Below, piece by piece: positions 49,873 through 56,624 of a DNA stretch of 64,000 nucleotides. Every line of letters begins with the position of its first letter. The first letter of the stretch is position 1. Source of the stretch: Streptomyces lasiicapitis (GTDB lineage: Bacteria; Actinomycetota; Actinomycetes; Streptomycetales; Streptomycetaceae); contig NZ_BMNG01000010.1 of the NCBI RefSeq assembly GCF_014646335.1, forward strand, positions 310,001 to 374,000. Reading direction: 5' to 3'. The notes under the pieces were generated by a model that searched no databases, had not been told where the DNA came from, and worked only from the letters and a program-made list of their open reading frames with translations. The position numbers and the translations under genes were made by a program.

Positions 49873-51313
49873 TTCTAGCTTCTACGGTGGGCGCGGGGGC
49901 GGGGCTCCCGGGGGCCGTCGGAGGTGTCGGCGCCCCAACGGTGCCCGCGCCCGGGGCGAGGCGTCCCGCGTCCGCCCGCGTCTCCTCGTACGCCCGTCCC
50001 ACCCGCAGCACCGTCCGCTCCCCCAGTGGGTGCCCGATGAGCTGCATGCCGATGGGCAGCCCGGCCCGGTCCTGCCCGACGGGCACGGTCAGGGCGGGCA
50101 CGCCGGTGATGTTGGCGGGCGCGGACAGCCGCACATAGCTGTCGGACACGCTCTCCACGCTCCCGTCGGCCCACTCCACGGACTGCTGTCCCGTCGGCGC
50201 GGCGGTCAGCGGCACGGTGGGGGCGGCGACCACGTCGACGGCGTCCAGCATCCGCGCCCAGGCGCGCCGCATCAGGGTCCTGGCGCGCTGGGCGCGCAAG
50301 TAGTCACCGGCGAGGAGCAGTTCGCCCGCTTCGAGGAGTACGCGTACGTCGGGGGCGTACAGCTCGGGCGTCGCCCGGAGAGTCCGTTCGTGGTACGAAG
50401 TGGCCTCGGGGACCATCACTCCCCACTGGACCGCCTGGACGTAGCGGGTCAACGGGATCTCGACGTCGACGAGTTCGGCCCCCAGGTCACGCAGCCGATC
50501 GATGGCGGTCCGTACGGCGGACTCGACGTCGGGGGTGACGCGGTCGAAGTAGTAGTTCCGCGGGACGCCGACGCGCAGGCCGGTCAAGTCGCCGTCGTGG
50601 TGCAGGAGATGGCTCTGGCCGGGCAGGTCACTGCCGGTCAGGGCGTCCAGTACGAGGGCCGCGTCCTCGACCGTGCGGGTGACCGGGCCGATGTGGTCGA
50701 GGGACCACGACAGCGAGGTCACGCCGTGGCGGGGCACCAGGTCGTACGTCGGCTTGAGTCCGACGACGCCGTTGAGGGCTGCGGGGACCCGGATGGAGCC
50801 GCCGGTGTCGGTGCCGAGCGCGAAGGTGGCCGCACCGGCCGCGACGGCGACCGCCGAGCCGCCGCTGGAGCCGCCCGCGACGCGCTCGGCGTCCCAGGCG
50901 TTCCGTGTCTGCGGGGTGGTCAGGCCGTAGGCGAACTCGTGGGTGTGGGTCTTGCCGAGCAGCACCGCGCCCGCGTCGGCGAGGCGGGTGGCGACGGTGC
51001 TGTCCGCGTCCGCGATGTGGTCGACCCGGACGGCCGAACTGGCCGTCGTGGGCTGCCCCTTGACGTCTATGAGATCCTTGAGCCCCATGGGGATGCCGTG
51101 CAGCGGGCCTCGCAGGCCGTCCGCCGCGATCTCGTGCGCGGCCCGCGTGGCTGCCGCGCGCGCCTCGTCGGCCCGCACGGTCACGAACGCGTGCAGTCCG
51201 TCTTCGACGGCTTCGGCTCGCTCCAGCACGGAGTCGGTGAGTTCGACGGGCGACAGCTCCCCGGCGCGGATCGCGGCCGCCGCGGCGGCGAGGGTCAGCT
51301 CATACGGCCGCAT
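49868..51313 (-). CDS. Amidase signature-family amidohydrolase
   Basis: A 481-residue amidase with the Lys-Ser-Ser triad: Lys79 in GIPMGLKDLID, Ser149 in GGSSGGSAV and Ser173 in DTGGSIRVPAAL. Length is normal for AtzF/GatA-like enzymes without fused domains. It hydrolyses an amide of unknown type in the cytoplasm. ATG 51311-51313 overlaps the upstream 72-residue gene by 14 bases. That small gene resembles AtzG, the subunit that partners AtzE-type amidases, so a two-subunit amidase is likely. The C-terminal tail is Pro/Ala-rich. Confidence 0.9.
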   Translation of the reverse strand: MRPYELTLAAAAAAIRAGELSPVELTDSVLERAEAVEDGLHAFVTVRADEARAAATRAAHEIAADGLRGPLHGIPMGLKDLIDVKGQPTTASSAVRVDHIADADSTVATRLADAGAVLLGKTHTHEFAYGLTTPQTRNAWDAERVAGGSSGGSAVAVAAGAATFALGTDTGGSIRVPAALNGVVGLKPTYDLVPRHGVTSLSWSLDHIGPVTRTVEDAALVLDALTGSDLPGQSHLLHHDGDLTGLRVGVPRNYYFDRVTPDVESAVRTAIDRLRDLGAELVDVEIPLTRYVQAVQWGVMVPEATSYHERTLRATPELYAPDVRVLLEAGELLLAGDYLRAQRARTLMRRAWARMLDAVDVVAAPTVPLTAAPTGQQSVEWADGSVESVSDSYVRLSAPANITGVPALTVPVGQDRAGLPIGMQLIGHPLGERTVLRVGRAYEETRADAGRLAPGAGTVGAPTPPTAPGSPAPAPTVEART

Positions 51314-51518
51314 CGCGCACCTCCGGACCCACGGCGTGGGCGGACGCGGGCGGCACATCGCCGAAGTCCAGCTCGCGCAGGGTGGCGACGACGGCCTGGA
51401 TGTGGTTCGCGGTGACGGTCACGGCGTCCAGGCGGTCGCCCTCCAGGGGGAGTCCGGCGCGGCGGGCCCACTGGGCCGCCTCGTGCGGGGCGAGATCTTC
51501 GGGAGCTTCGGGTGGCAT
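51300..51518 (-). CDS. Small AtzG-like (DUF4089-type) amidase partner
   Basis: A 72-residue protein encoded directly upstream of the amidase, with a 14-base overlap. Its core LDAVTVTANHIQAVVATLRE followed by LDFGDVPPA matches the short helical AtzG/DUF4089 pattern (Leu-pro start, two helices, then F-x-x-P). AtzG stabilises the AtzE amidase in atrazine and cyanurate breakdown. ATG 51516-51518 has AAGGGATCC upstream. Assignment is by motif and position; the amide substrate is unknown. Confidence 0.65.
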   Translation of the reverse strand: MPPEAPEDLAPHEAAQWARRAGLPLEGDRLDAVTVTANHIQAVVATLRELDFGDVPPASAHAVGPEVRDAAV

Positions 51519-51556
51519 GGGCGGATCCCTTCCAGGGCGACAGCAAAAGCTAACTG

Positions 51557-51600
51557 TTTGCGTTAGATGACGGTAACGCCTATCGTCGCTTAACGCAAAG
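51557..51600. promoter_or_regulatory. Candidate TetR-operator region between AtzG-like and MBL genes
   Basis: TTTGCGTTAG (51557-51566) and CTTAACGCAAAG (51589-51600) are inverted copies sharing nine bases, TTTGCGTTA, about 23 bases apart. A further GCTAAC/GTTAG pair sits at the left end. The right copy differs by one base from the TetR-proximal element at 49861-49872. The region lies between divergent genes starting at 51518 and 51687. Confidence 0.5.
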
Positions 51601-51686
51601 GGATTGCTTTTACTCGAACCGGCGCCTCCAGCCGTCACCTCCAGCAGGCACGACGGCAGGGCCCGGTGACCCCCGAAAGGACCCCC

Positions 51687-52577
51687 ATGACCCCGACGGC
51701 CTGGCACCTCGGCGGCATCACCGCCCACCGCGTCGACGAAGTGCCGCTCCCGCCCGAGACGGGGCCCTGGCTGCTGCCCGATGCCACCCCGGACGTCGTC
51801 ACCGGCACGCCCTGGCTGCACCCCGACTTCGCCGACGCCTCGGGCACGCTCCGCCTCAGCAGCCACAGCTTCGCGATCACCGTCGGCGGCCGACGCGTCC
51901 TCGTCGACACGGGCATCGGCAACGGCAAGCAGCGCGCCAACCCGGCCTGGCACGACCTGGACACCGACTACCTGGACCGGCTCACCCGGGCCGGATTCCC
52001 GCCCGAGGCCGTCGACCTGGTGGTCCTCACGCACCTGCACGCCGACCACGTCGGCTGGAACACCCGTACGGAAGGCGGGAGTTGGGTGCCCACCTTCCCC
52101 AACGCCCGCTATCTCACCACCCGCACGGAGTGGGACCACTGGGCGGCCGCGGACATGGAGGCACCCCGGCGCCAGATGTTCCGCGACTCCGTCCACCCCG
52201 TCCGGGACGCGGGCCTGCTCGACCTGGTGGACACCTCGGCCGGACCGGCCGAAGTCGCGCCTGGCGTACGACTGTTGCCCGCCCCCGGCCACACCCCGGG
52301 CCAGGTGGCCGTCGAACTGCGCGGCGACGACCGCACCGCCCTGATCACCGGCGACGCCGTCCACCACCCGGTCCAGCTCGCCCGGCCCGGCATCGGATCC
52401 TGCGTGGACATCGACCCCGCCCTCGCGGAGCGCACCCGCCGCGACCTGCTCGCCTCGGTGGCGGACACCGACACCCTGCTGCTCGGCAGCCACTTCGCGA
52501 CACCGACGGCGGGCCACGCCCTCACCGAGGAGAACTCCGCGTTCCGCTTCAACTCCGCATTGGCCCAGACCTATTGA
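51687..52577 (+). CDS. MBL-fold metallo-hydrolase
   Basis: A 296-residue metallo-beta-lactamase-fold hydrolase. The zinc motif HLHADHVGW (His116, His118, Asp120, His121) is intact, with further ligands in APGHTPGQVAV and LITGDAVHHP. N-terminal VLVDTGIGNGKQ is typical. Related enzymes open lactone rings or hydrolyse esters and amides. ATG 51687 has GAAAGGA upstream, better than the GTG at 51666. It is divergent from the AtzG-like/amidase/TetR unit and shares the inverted repeats between them, so it may act on the same compound class. Confidence 0.9.
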   Translation: MTPTAWHLGGITAHRVDEVPLPPETGPWLLPDATPDVVTGTPWLHPDFADASGTLRLSSHSFAITVGGRRVLVDTGIGNGKQRANPAWHDLDTDYLDRLTRAGFPPEAVDLVVLTHLHADHVGWNTRTEGGSWVPTFPNARYLTTRTEWDHWAAADMEAPRRQMFRDSVHPVRDAGLLDLVDTSAGPAEVAPGVRLLPAPGHTPGQVAVELRGDDRTALITGDAVHHPVQLARPGIGSCVDIDPALAERTRRDLLASVADTDTLLLGSHFATPTAGHALTEENSAFRFNSALAQTY

Positions 52578-52602
52578 CGAAAGGTCTATACCTACTTACC
52601 GT
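52574..52602 (+). promoter_or_regulatory. Chitinase promoter containing a DasR-type site
   Basis: TTGACG (52574-52579), 17 bases, TACCGT (52597-52602). The spacer contains AGGTCTATACCT (52582-52593), a perfect palindrome apart from its central TA/TA that matches the dre core GGTCTAGACC with one change. DasR represses chitin and aminosugar genes and is released by glucosamine-6-phosphate. This is a typical Streptomyces chitinase control site. Confidence 0.7.
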
Positions 52603-52652
52603 CTGCCGCATCACATCCCATCCGTAGCAAGGCCTCCCCGAGGGAGCACGCC

Positions 52653-53741
52653 ATGATCGGTCGGACGGTACGTCTGTTGGGAGCGGCCCTCGCGCTGGCC
52701 TGTGCGGCGCAGTTGCCGGCCGCCGCGGCGCAGAACGCGCCGGACGCGCCCCGCGCGCCGAGTGCGCCGAGTGCACCCAGCGCGGACACCTGCGCGGTGA
52801 AGTCGAAGCCCGCGGGCAAGGTGCTCCAGGGGTACTGGGAGAACTGGGACGGCGCGTCCAACGGCGTGCATCCGCCGTTCGGCTGGACGCCGATCACCGA
52901 TTCCCGTATCCGCCAGCACGGCTACAACGTGATCAACGCGGCCTTCCCCGTGATCCGTTCCGACGGGACCGTCCTGTGGGAGGACGGCATGGACTCCACG
53001 GTGAAGGTCGCCACACCCGCCGAGATGTGCCAGGCCAAGGCGGACGGCGCCACGATCCTGATGTCCATCGGCGGCGCGACGGCCGGCATCGACCTGAGCT
53101 CCAGCGCCGTCGCCGACCGTTTCGTCGAGACCGTCGTGCCGATCCTGAAGAAGTACAACTTCGACGGGATCGACATCGACATCGAGACGGGCCTCGTCGG
53201 CAGCGGCAACATCAACCAGCTGTCGCCGTCCCAGTCCAACCTCATCCGCATCATCGACGGCGTGCTCGCCAGGATGCCCGCCGACTTCGGTCTGACGATG
53301 GCCCCGGAGACGGCGTACGTCACCGGCGGCAGTGTCGTGTACGGCTCGATCTGGGGCGCGTACCTGCCGATCATCAAGAAGTACGCGGACAACGGCCGGC
53401 TGTGGTGGCTGAACATGCAGTACTACAACGGCAGCATGTACGGCTGCTCCGGTGACTCCTACTCCGCGGGCACCGTGCAGGGCTTCACCGCGCAGACGGA
53501 CTGCCTCAACAAGGGCCTGGTCATCCAGGGCACGACCATCAAGGTCCCCTACGACAAGCAGGTGCCCGGTCTGCCGGCCCAGCCCGGCGCGGGCGGCGGC
53601 CACATGTCGCCCGGCCTGGTGTCGCAGGCCTGGCGCAACTACAACGGCGCGCTCAAGGGCCTGATGACCTGGTCGATCAACTGGGACGGCTCGAAGGGGT
53701 GGACGTTCGGGGACAACGTGAAGGCGCTGCAGGGCCGCTGA
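52653..53741 (+). CDS. Secreted GH18 chitinase
   Basis: A 362-residue exported chitinase. Signal peptide of about 27 residues (LLGAALALACAAQLPAAAA). A short Ala/Pro/Ser linker then leads into the GH18 TIM barrel. The catalytic motif is DGIDIDIE with Asp171, Asp174, Asp176 and acid Glu178. Other family parts are LQGYWENWDG, ATILMSIGGAT, LTMAPETAYV, WWLNMQYYNG and LMTWSINWDGS. There is no chitin-binding domain. Length and sequence suit the bacterial ChiC/ChiD-type (subfamily A) enzymes. It releases chitooligosaccharides outside the cell. Expression is likely DasR-controlled. Confidence 0.95.
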   Translation: MIGRTVRLLGAALALACAAQLPAAAAQNAPDAPRAPSAPSAPSADTCAVKSKPAGKVLQGYWENWDGASNGVHPPFGWTPITDSRIRQHGYNVINAAFPVIRSDGTVLWEDGMDSTVKVATPAEMCQAKADGATILMSIGGATAGIDLSSSAVADRFVETVVPILKKYNFDGIDIDIETGLVGSGNINQLSPSQSNLIRIIDGVLARMPADFGLTMAPETAYVTGGSVVYGSIWGAYLPIIKKYADNGRLWWLNMQYYNGSMYGCSGDSYSAGTVQGFTAQTDCLNKGLVIQGTTIKVPYDKQVPGLPAQPGAGGGHMSPGLVSQAWRNYNGALKGLMTWSINWDGSKGWTFGDNVKALQGR

Positions 53742-53890
53742 ACCGGCTCCGCGTCAAGGACGCGTCATGACTGCGCCCTCCGGCGTCAGGCCCGCGCCAA
53801 CGACGGCCGTGCGCGGGCGTGCCGGGGCGTGTCCTGGTGACTCGAGTGCCGCGGGGAAGGCCGCGCGGCCGGGCGCGAGGTGGGTCAGCG

Positions 53891-54454
53891 ATGGGTGATG
53901 CCGAGGAACGGACGCGGGCGCGGCGGCCGGGAGATCGGCGGGTCGTGGTCGGCGTGAGCGGATCGCTGGGCAGCCTCACCGCCCTGCACCGGGGAGCCGA
54001 CGAGGCCCGCCGCACCGACGCCGTGCTCGTGGCCGTGCTCGCCTGGGTGCCGCCCGGGGGCGAACTCGCCCACCGGCGCGCCGCGTTCCCGCCGCCGGAG
54101 GACTCGCTGCGCCGCGCGGCTGCCGAGCGGCTGCTCGGCGCCGTCGACGACGCCTTCGGCCCCGATGGGCCCGGCGTCCCGTGGGAGGGCTACGTCGTGC
54201 GCGGCACGCCCGGCCCCGCCCTGGTCGACAGCGCCGACCGGGCCGGGGACGTGCTGGTCATCGGCGCGGGGCGGCGCGGCGGCGTACGTCATGTGCTGTT
54301 CCCGAACGTGGTGCGGTACTGCGTCGCGCACGCCTGCTGCCCCGTCCTCGCCGTGCCGCCCTCACCGCTCCAGGACGAGCTGGCGGCCGCGCACCGCCGC
54401 CTCGGCCGGTGGCGGGCCCTGGACGCCCGCGACCTGACGGACGGCCGGACCTGA
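53891..54454 (+). CDS. Universal stress protein family
   Basis: A 187-residue single Usp domain. VVVGVSGSLGSLTALHRGAD is the first strand and helix, and the ATP-type motif near the end reads VIGAGRRGGVRHVLFPNVVRYCVAHACCPVLAV, here quoted only by its ends G-A-G-R-R-G-G-V and H-A-C-C-P-V. The G-x2-G-x9-G-S/N nucleotide pattern is partly kept (GAGRRGG and PNV). ATG 53891 is used; a longer start at 53819 would add a basic leader. Function is stress-related by family only. Confidence 0.85.
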   Translation: MGDAEERTRARRPGDRRVVVGVSGSLGSLTALHRGADEARRTDAVLVAVLAWVPPGGELAHRRAAFPPPEDSLRRAAAERLLGAVDDAFGPDGPGVPWEGYVVRGTPGPALVDSADRAGDVLVIGAGRRGGVRHVLFPNVVRYCVAHACCPVLAVPPSPLQDELAAAHRRLGRWRALDARDLTDGRT

Positions 54455-54456
54455 GA

Positions 54457-54486
54457 CGCCCCGGGGCCGGACCGGCCCCAGGGGCG
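54457..54486 (+). terminator. GC-rich hairpin after the universal stress gene
   Basis: CGCCCCGGGGCCGG pairs with CCGGCCCCAGGGGCG with one bulge and a one-base loop, three bases beyond the stop codon. A probable terminator of the stress-protein transcript. Confidence 0.65.
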
Positions 54487-54660
54487 CGGCAACCCCCCGC
54501 ACGCCCCCTCACCGTCAGCGTTGCGTTACGGCGGCGGCTCTCGGCGTCAAGCACACGTAAGCGCCGTGGCCGGGCCCCGGACCAGCGGGCATACGGTCAC
54601 CGACAGCACGCACGGCCACCCGGCCGGGCGGCGCACGTCACTTCTGCGAGGAGCACCACG

Positions 54661-55044
54661 ATGTCTCCAGTCGAGCATTGCGAAGATCCGGAGCCTTCCG
54701 AACCCGTCCCGGCCGGATCCCTCCGCGTTCTTCACGTACCGGTCCGGTCGGGAACGGCGGGCTGTGCGGCCCGGTTCTTCCGCACCCCGCTGGGCGGCCG
54801 CACGGCCGTCGGCTTCACCTCCTTGGAACAGCTCGTCGCGACGCTGGGCGCGGACCACCCGTGGATCACGCTCGCCGAGCCCGCACTGCGCGCCCTCGCC
54901 GCGCCCCTGGGGATCACGACCGTCACCGTCGACCCCCAGCTGACCGCCCCCTGGGTCACCGAACGCCGTACGCGGACCGGGAACTGGCACGTCCAGCCCC
55001 AGCCGTCCGAGCCGTCGGCCGCTCTCGACCCGCTGATCGGCTGA
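54661..55044 (+). CDS. SAV_915-like hypothetical protein
   Basis: A 127-residue protein without signal or membrane helix. The central segment RTAVGFTSLEQLVATLGADH, then WITLAEPALRALAAPLG and ITTVTVDPQLTAPW, is like the small SAV_915/SseB-type proteins common in Streptomyces. Function is unknown. ATG 54661 follows GAGGAGCACC. It ends nine bases before the diaminopimelate decarboxylase gene, whose GAGGAG site lies in the gap, so the two are probably co-transcribed. Confidence 0.7.
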   Translation: MSPVEHCEDPEPSEPVPAGSLRVLHVPVRSGTAGCAARFFRTPLGGRTAVGFTSLEQLVATLGADHPWITLAEPALRALAAPLGITTVTVDPQLTAPWVTERRTRTGNWHVQPQPSEPSAALDPLIG

Positions 55045-55053
55045 GGAGACGTC

Positions 55054-56442
55054 ATGACTGTTTCCGTAGCGTCCACCTCGGCCGTCGTGCCCTCCGCGGC
55101 CACCGAGCCGACGGCACCCGTCACCGCGGCGACGCCCGCCGACCGCGACGGCCTCTCCGTGTGGCCCCGCTCGGCGCGCCCCGCCGACGACGCCGACGTG
55201 CTGGTCGGCGGGGTCTCCCTCGCGGAGGCCGCCGACCGCTTCGGCACCCCCGTCTACGTACTCGACGAGTCGGAGGTCCGCGAGCGCTGCCGCGCCTACC
55301 GGACCGCCTTCCCCGAGGCCGACGTCGTCTACGCCGCGAAGGCGTTCCTGTGCCGCGCCATGGTGCGCTGGGTGCAGGAGGAGGGCCTGGGCCTGGACGT
55401 GTGCTCGGCCGGTGAGCTGGAGCTCGCCGTCGCCACCGGGTTCCCGCCCGAGAAGATCGTGATGCACGGCAACGCCAAGAGCCCCGAGGACCTGGAGACC
55501 GCCGTACGCCTCGGCGTCGGCCGCATCGTCGTCGACAGCACCTCGGAGATCGGCCGCCTGGCCGCGATCGTGCCCATGGGCTCGCGCCGGCGGGTCATGG
55601 TGCGGGTGGTGCCCGGCATCGCGGCGGGCGGCCACACCAAGGTGCGGACCGGCACCGAGGACCAGAAGTTCGGCCTGTCGATCACCGACGGCTCGGCGCA
55701 GCACGCGATCACCCGCGTCCTGGACCAGCCGCGGCTCGAACTGGTCGGCCTGCACTGCCACATCGGCTCGCAGATCACCGCCGTCAAGCCGTACGTCGCC
55801 GCGGTGCGCCGCATGATCGGCCTGCTGGCCCGGGTCCGCGACCACCACGGCCTGGAACTGCCCCAGTTGAACATCGGCGGCGGCCACGGCATCGCCTACC
55901 GGCCCGGTGAGGACACCCTCAACGTGTCGGTACTCGCGGGCCGCGTGCGCGCCGAGCTGGAGGACGGCTGCGCACGGGCGAAGCTGAACGTGCCCCGCCT
56001 CACGCTGGAGCCGGGCCGCGCGGTCGTGGGTCCCGCCGGAGTTGTCGTCTACCGGGTGCTCTCGGTCAAGCAGACCGGCTCGCACACCTTCGTGGCCGTC
56101 GACGGCGGCATGAGCGACAACCCGCGGCCCGCGCTGTACGGGGTGCGCTACTCGCCCCGTCTGATCGGCCGGCACTCGGTGGCGCCGCCCGCGCTCGTCA
56201 CCGTGGTGGGCCGGCACTGCGAGGCCGGTGACGTCCTCGCGGACGAGGTGCCGCTGCCCGGCGACGTACGGCCCGGTGACCTGCTCGCCGTGCCCGCGGC
56301 CGGCGCGTACCACCTGTCGATGGCCTCCGGCTACAACCTGGTCGGACGGCCGCCCGTGGTCGCCGCGGCGAACGGCGTGGCGCGCACCCTCGTGCGCCGC
56401 GAGTCGCTCGACGACATGAACCGCAGGGACATCGGCCTGTAG
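55054..56442 (+). CDS. lysA: Diaminopimelate decarboxylase
   Basis: A 462-residue PLP-dependent fold-III decarboxylase that makes lysine from meso-diaminopimelate. PLP Lys96 in VVYAAKAFL, the glycine-rich phosphate site LNIGGGHGIAYRPGE, the HCHIGSQ motif, EPGRAVVGPAG and VDGGMSDNPRPALYG are all intact. The N-terminal 35 residues are an extra Ala/Thr-rich leader. The housekeeping Streptomyces lysA lies near homoserine/threonine genes; this one is beside a hypothetical gene and kdp, so it may be a second copy. A strong hairpin separates it from kdpF. Confidence 0.95.
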   Translation: MTVSVASTSAVVPSAATEPTAPVTAATPADRDGLSVWPRSARPADDADVLVGGVSLAEAADRFGTPVYVLDESEVRERCRAYRTAFPEADVVYAAKAFLCRAMVRWVQEEGLGLDVCSAGELELAVATGFPPEKIVMHGNAKSPEDLETAVRLGVGRIVVDSTSEIGRLAAIVPMGSRRRVMVRVVPGIAAGGHTKVRTGTEDQKFGLSITDGSAQHAITRVLDQPRLELVGLHCHIGSQITAVKPYVAAVRRMIGLLARVRDHHGLELPQLNIGGGHGIAYRPGEDTLNVSVLAGRVRAELEDGCARAKLNVPRLTLEPGRAVVGPAGVVVYRVLSVKQTGSHTFVAVDGGMSDNPRPALYGVRYSPRLIGRHSVAPPALVTVVGRHCEAGDVLADEVPLPGDVRPGDLLAVPAAGAYHLSMASGYNLVGRPPVVAAANGVARTLVRRESLDDMNRRDIGL

Positions 56443-56470
56443 CCGACGCCCCCGCGGTCCCTCCCCACCC

Positions 56471-56503
56471 GCTCCTCCGCCGTGCTCCCTCCGGCGGAGG
56501 AGC
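56471..56503 (+). terminator. 12-bp perfect hairpin between lysA and kdpF
   Basis: Arms 56471-56482 and 56492-56503 are exact inverse complements, loop nine bases. It lies 28 bases after the lysA stop and 31 bases before the kdpF start. It may end lysA transcription or attenuate entry into the kdp operon. Confidence 0.7.
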
Positions 56504-56534
56504 TGCCACCTGCCCGAACCACGAGGTCTCCTCC

Positions 56535-56624
56535 ATGTCCGTGGAAAACGTCATCGGCCTGATCGTGGCCGTCGCGCTGCTCGCCTACCTCGTGTGGGCC
56601 CTCATCAAGCCGGAGAGTTTCTGA
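56535..56624 (+). CDS. kdpF: Potassium-transporting ATPase subunit KdpF
   Basis: A 29-residue single membrane helix: MSVENVIGLIVAVALLAYLV followed by WALIKPESF. The hydrophobic core and the ending in W-x-L-x-x-P-E-x-F are the KdpF hallmark. It stabilises the Kdp complex. ATG 56535 has GAGGTCTCCTCC upstream. Its stop overlaps the KdpB start as TGATG, so it is coupled to kdpB rather than to kdpA as is usual. Confidence 0.9.
   Translation: MSVENVIGLIVAVALLAYLVWALIKPESF

Noticed and set aside
51687..52577. Calling the MBL-fold protein a quorum-quenching AHL lactonase
   Set aside because: HxHxDH is shared by the entire superfamily. The context gives no sign of an AHL substrate.
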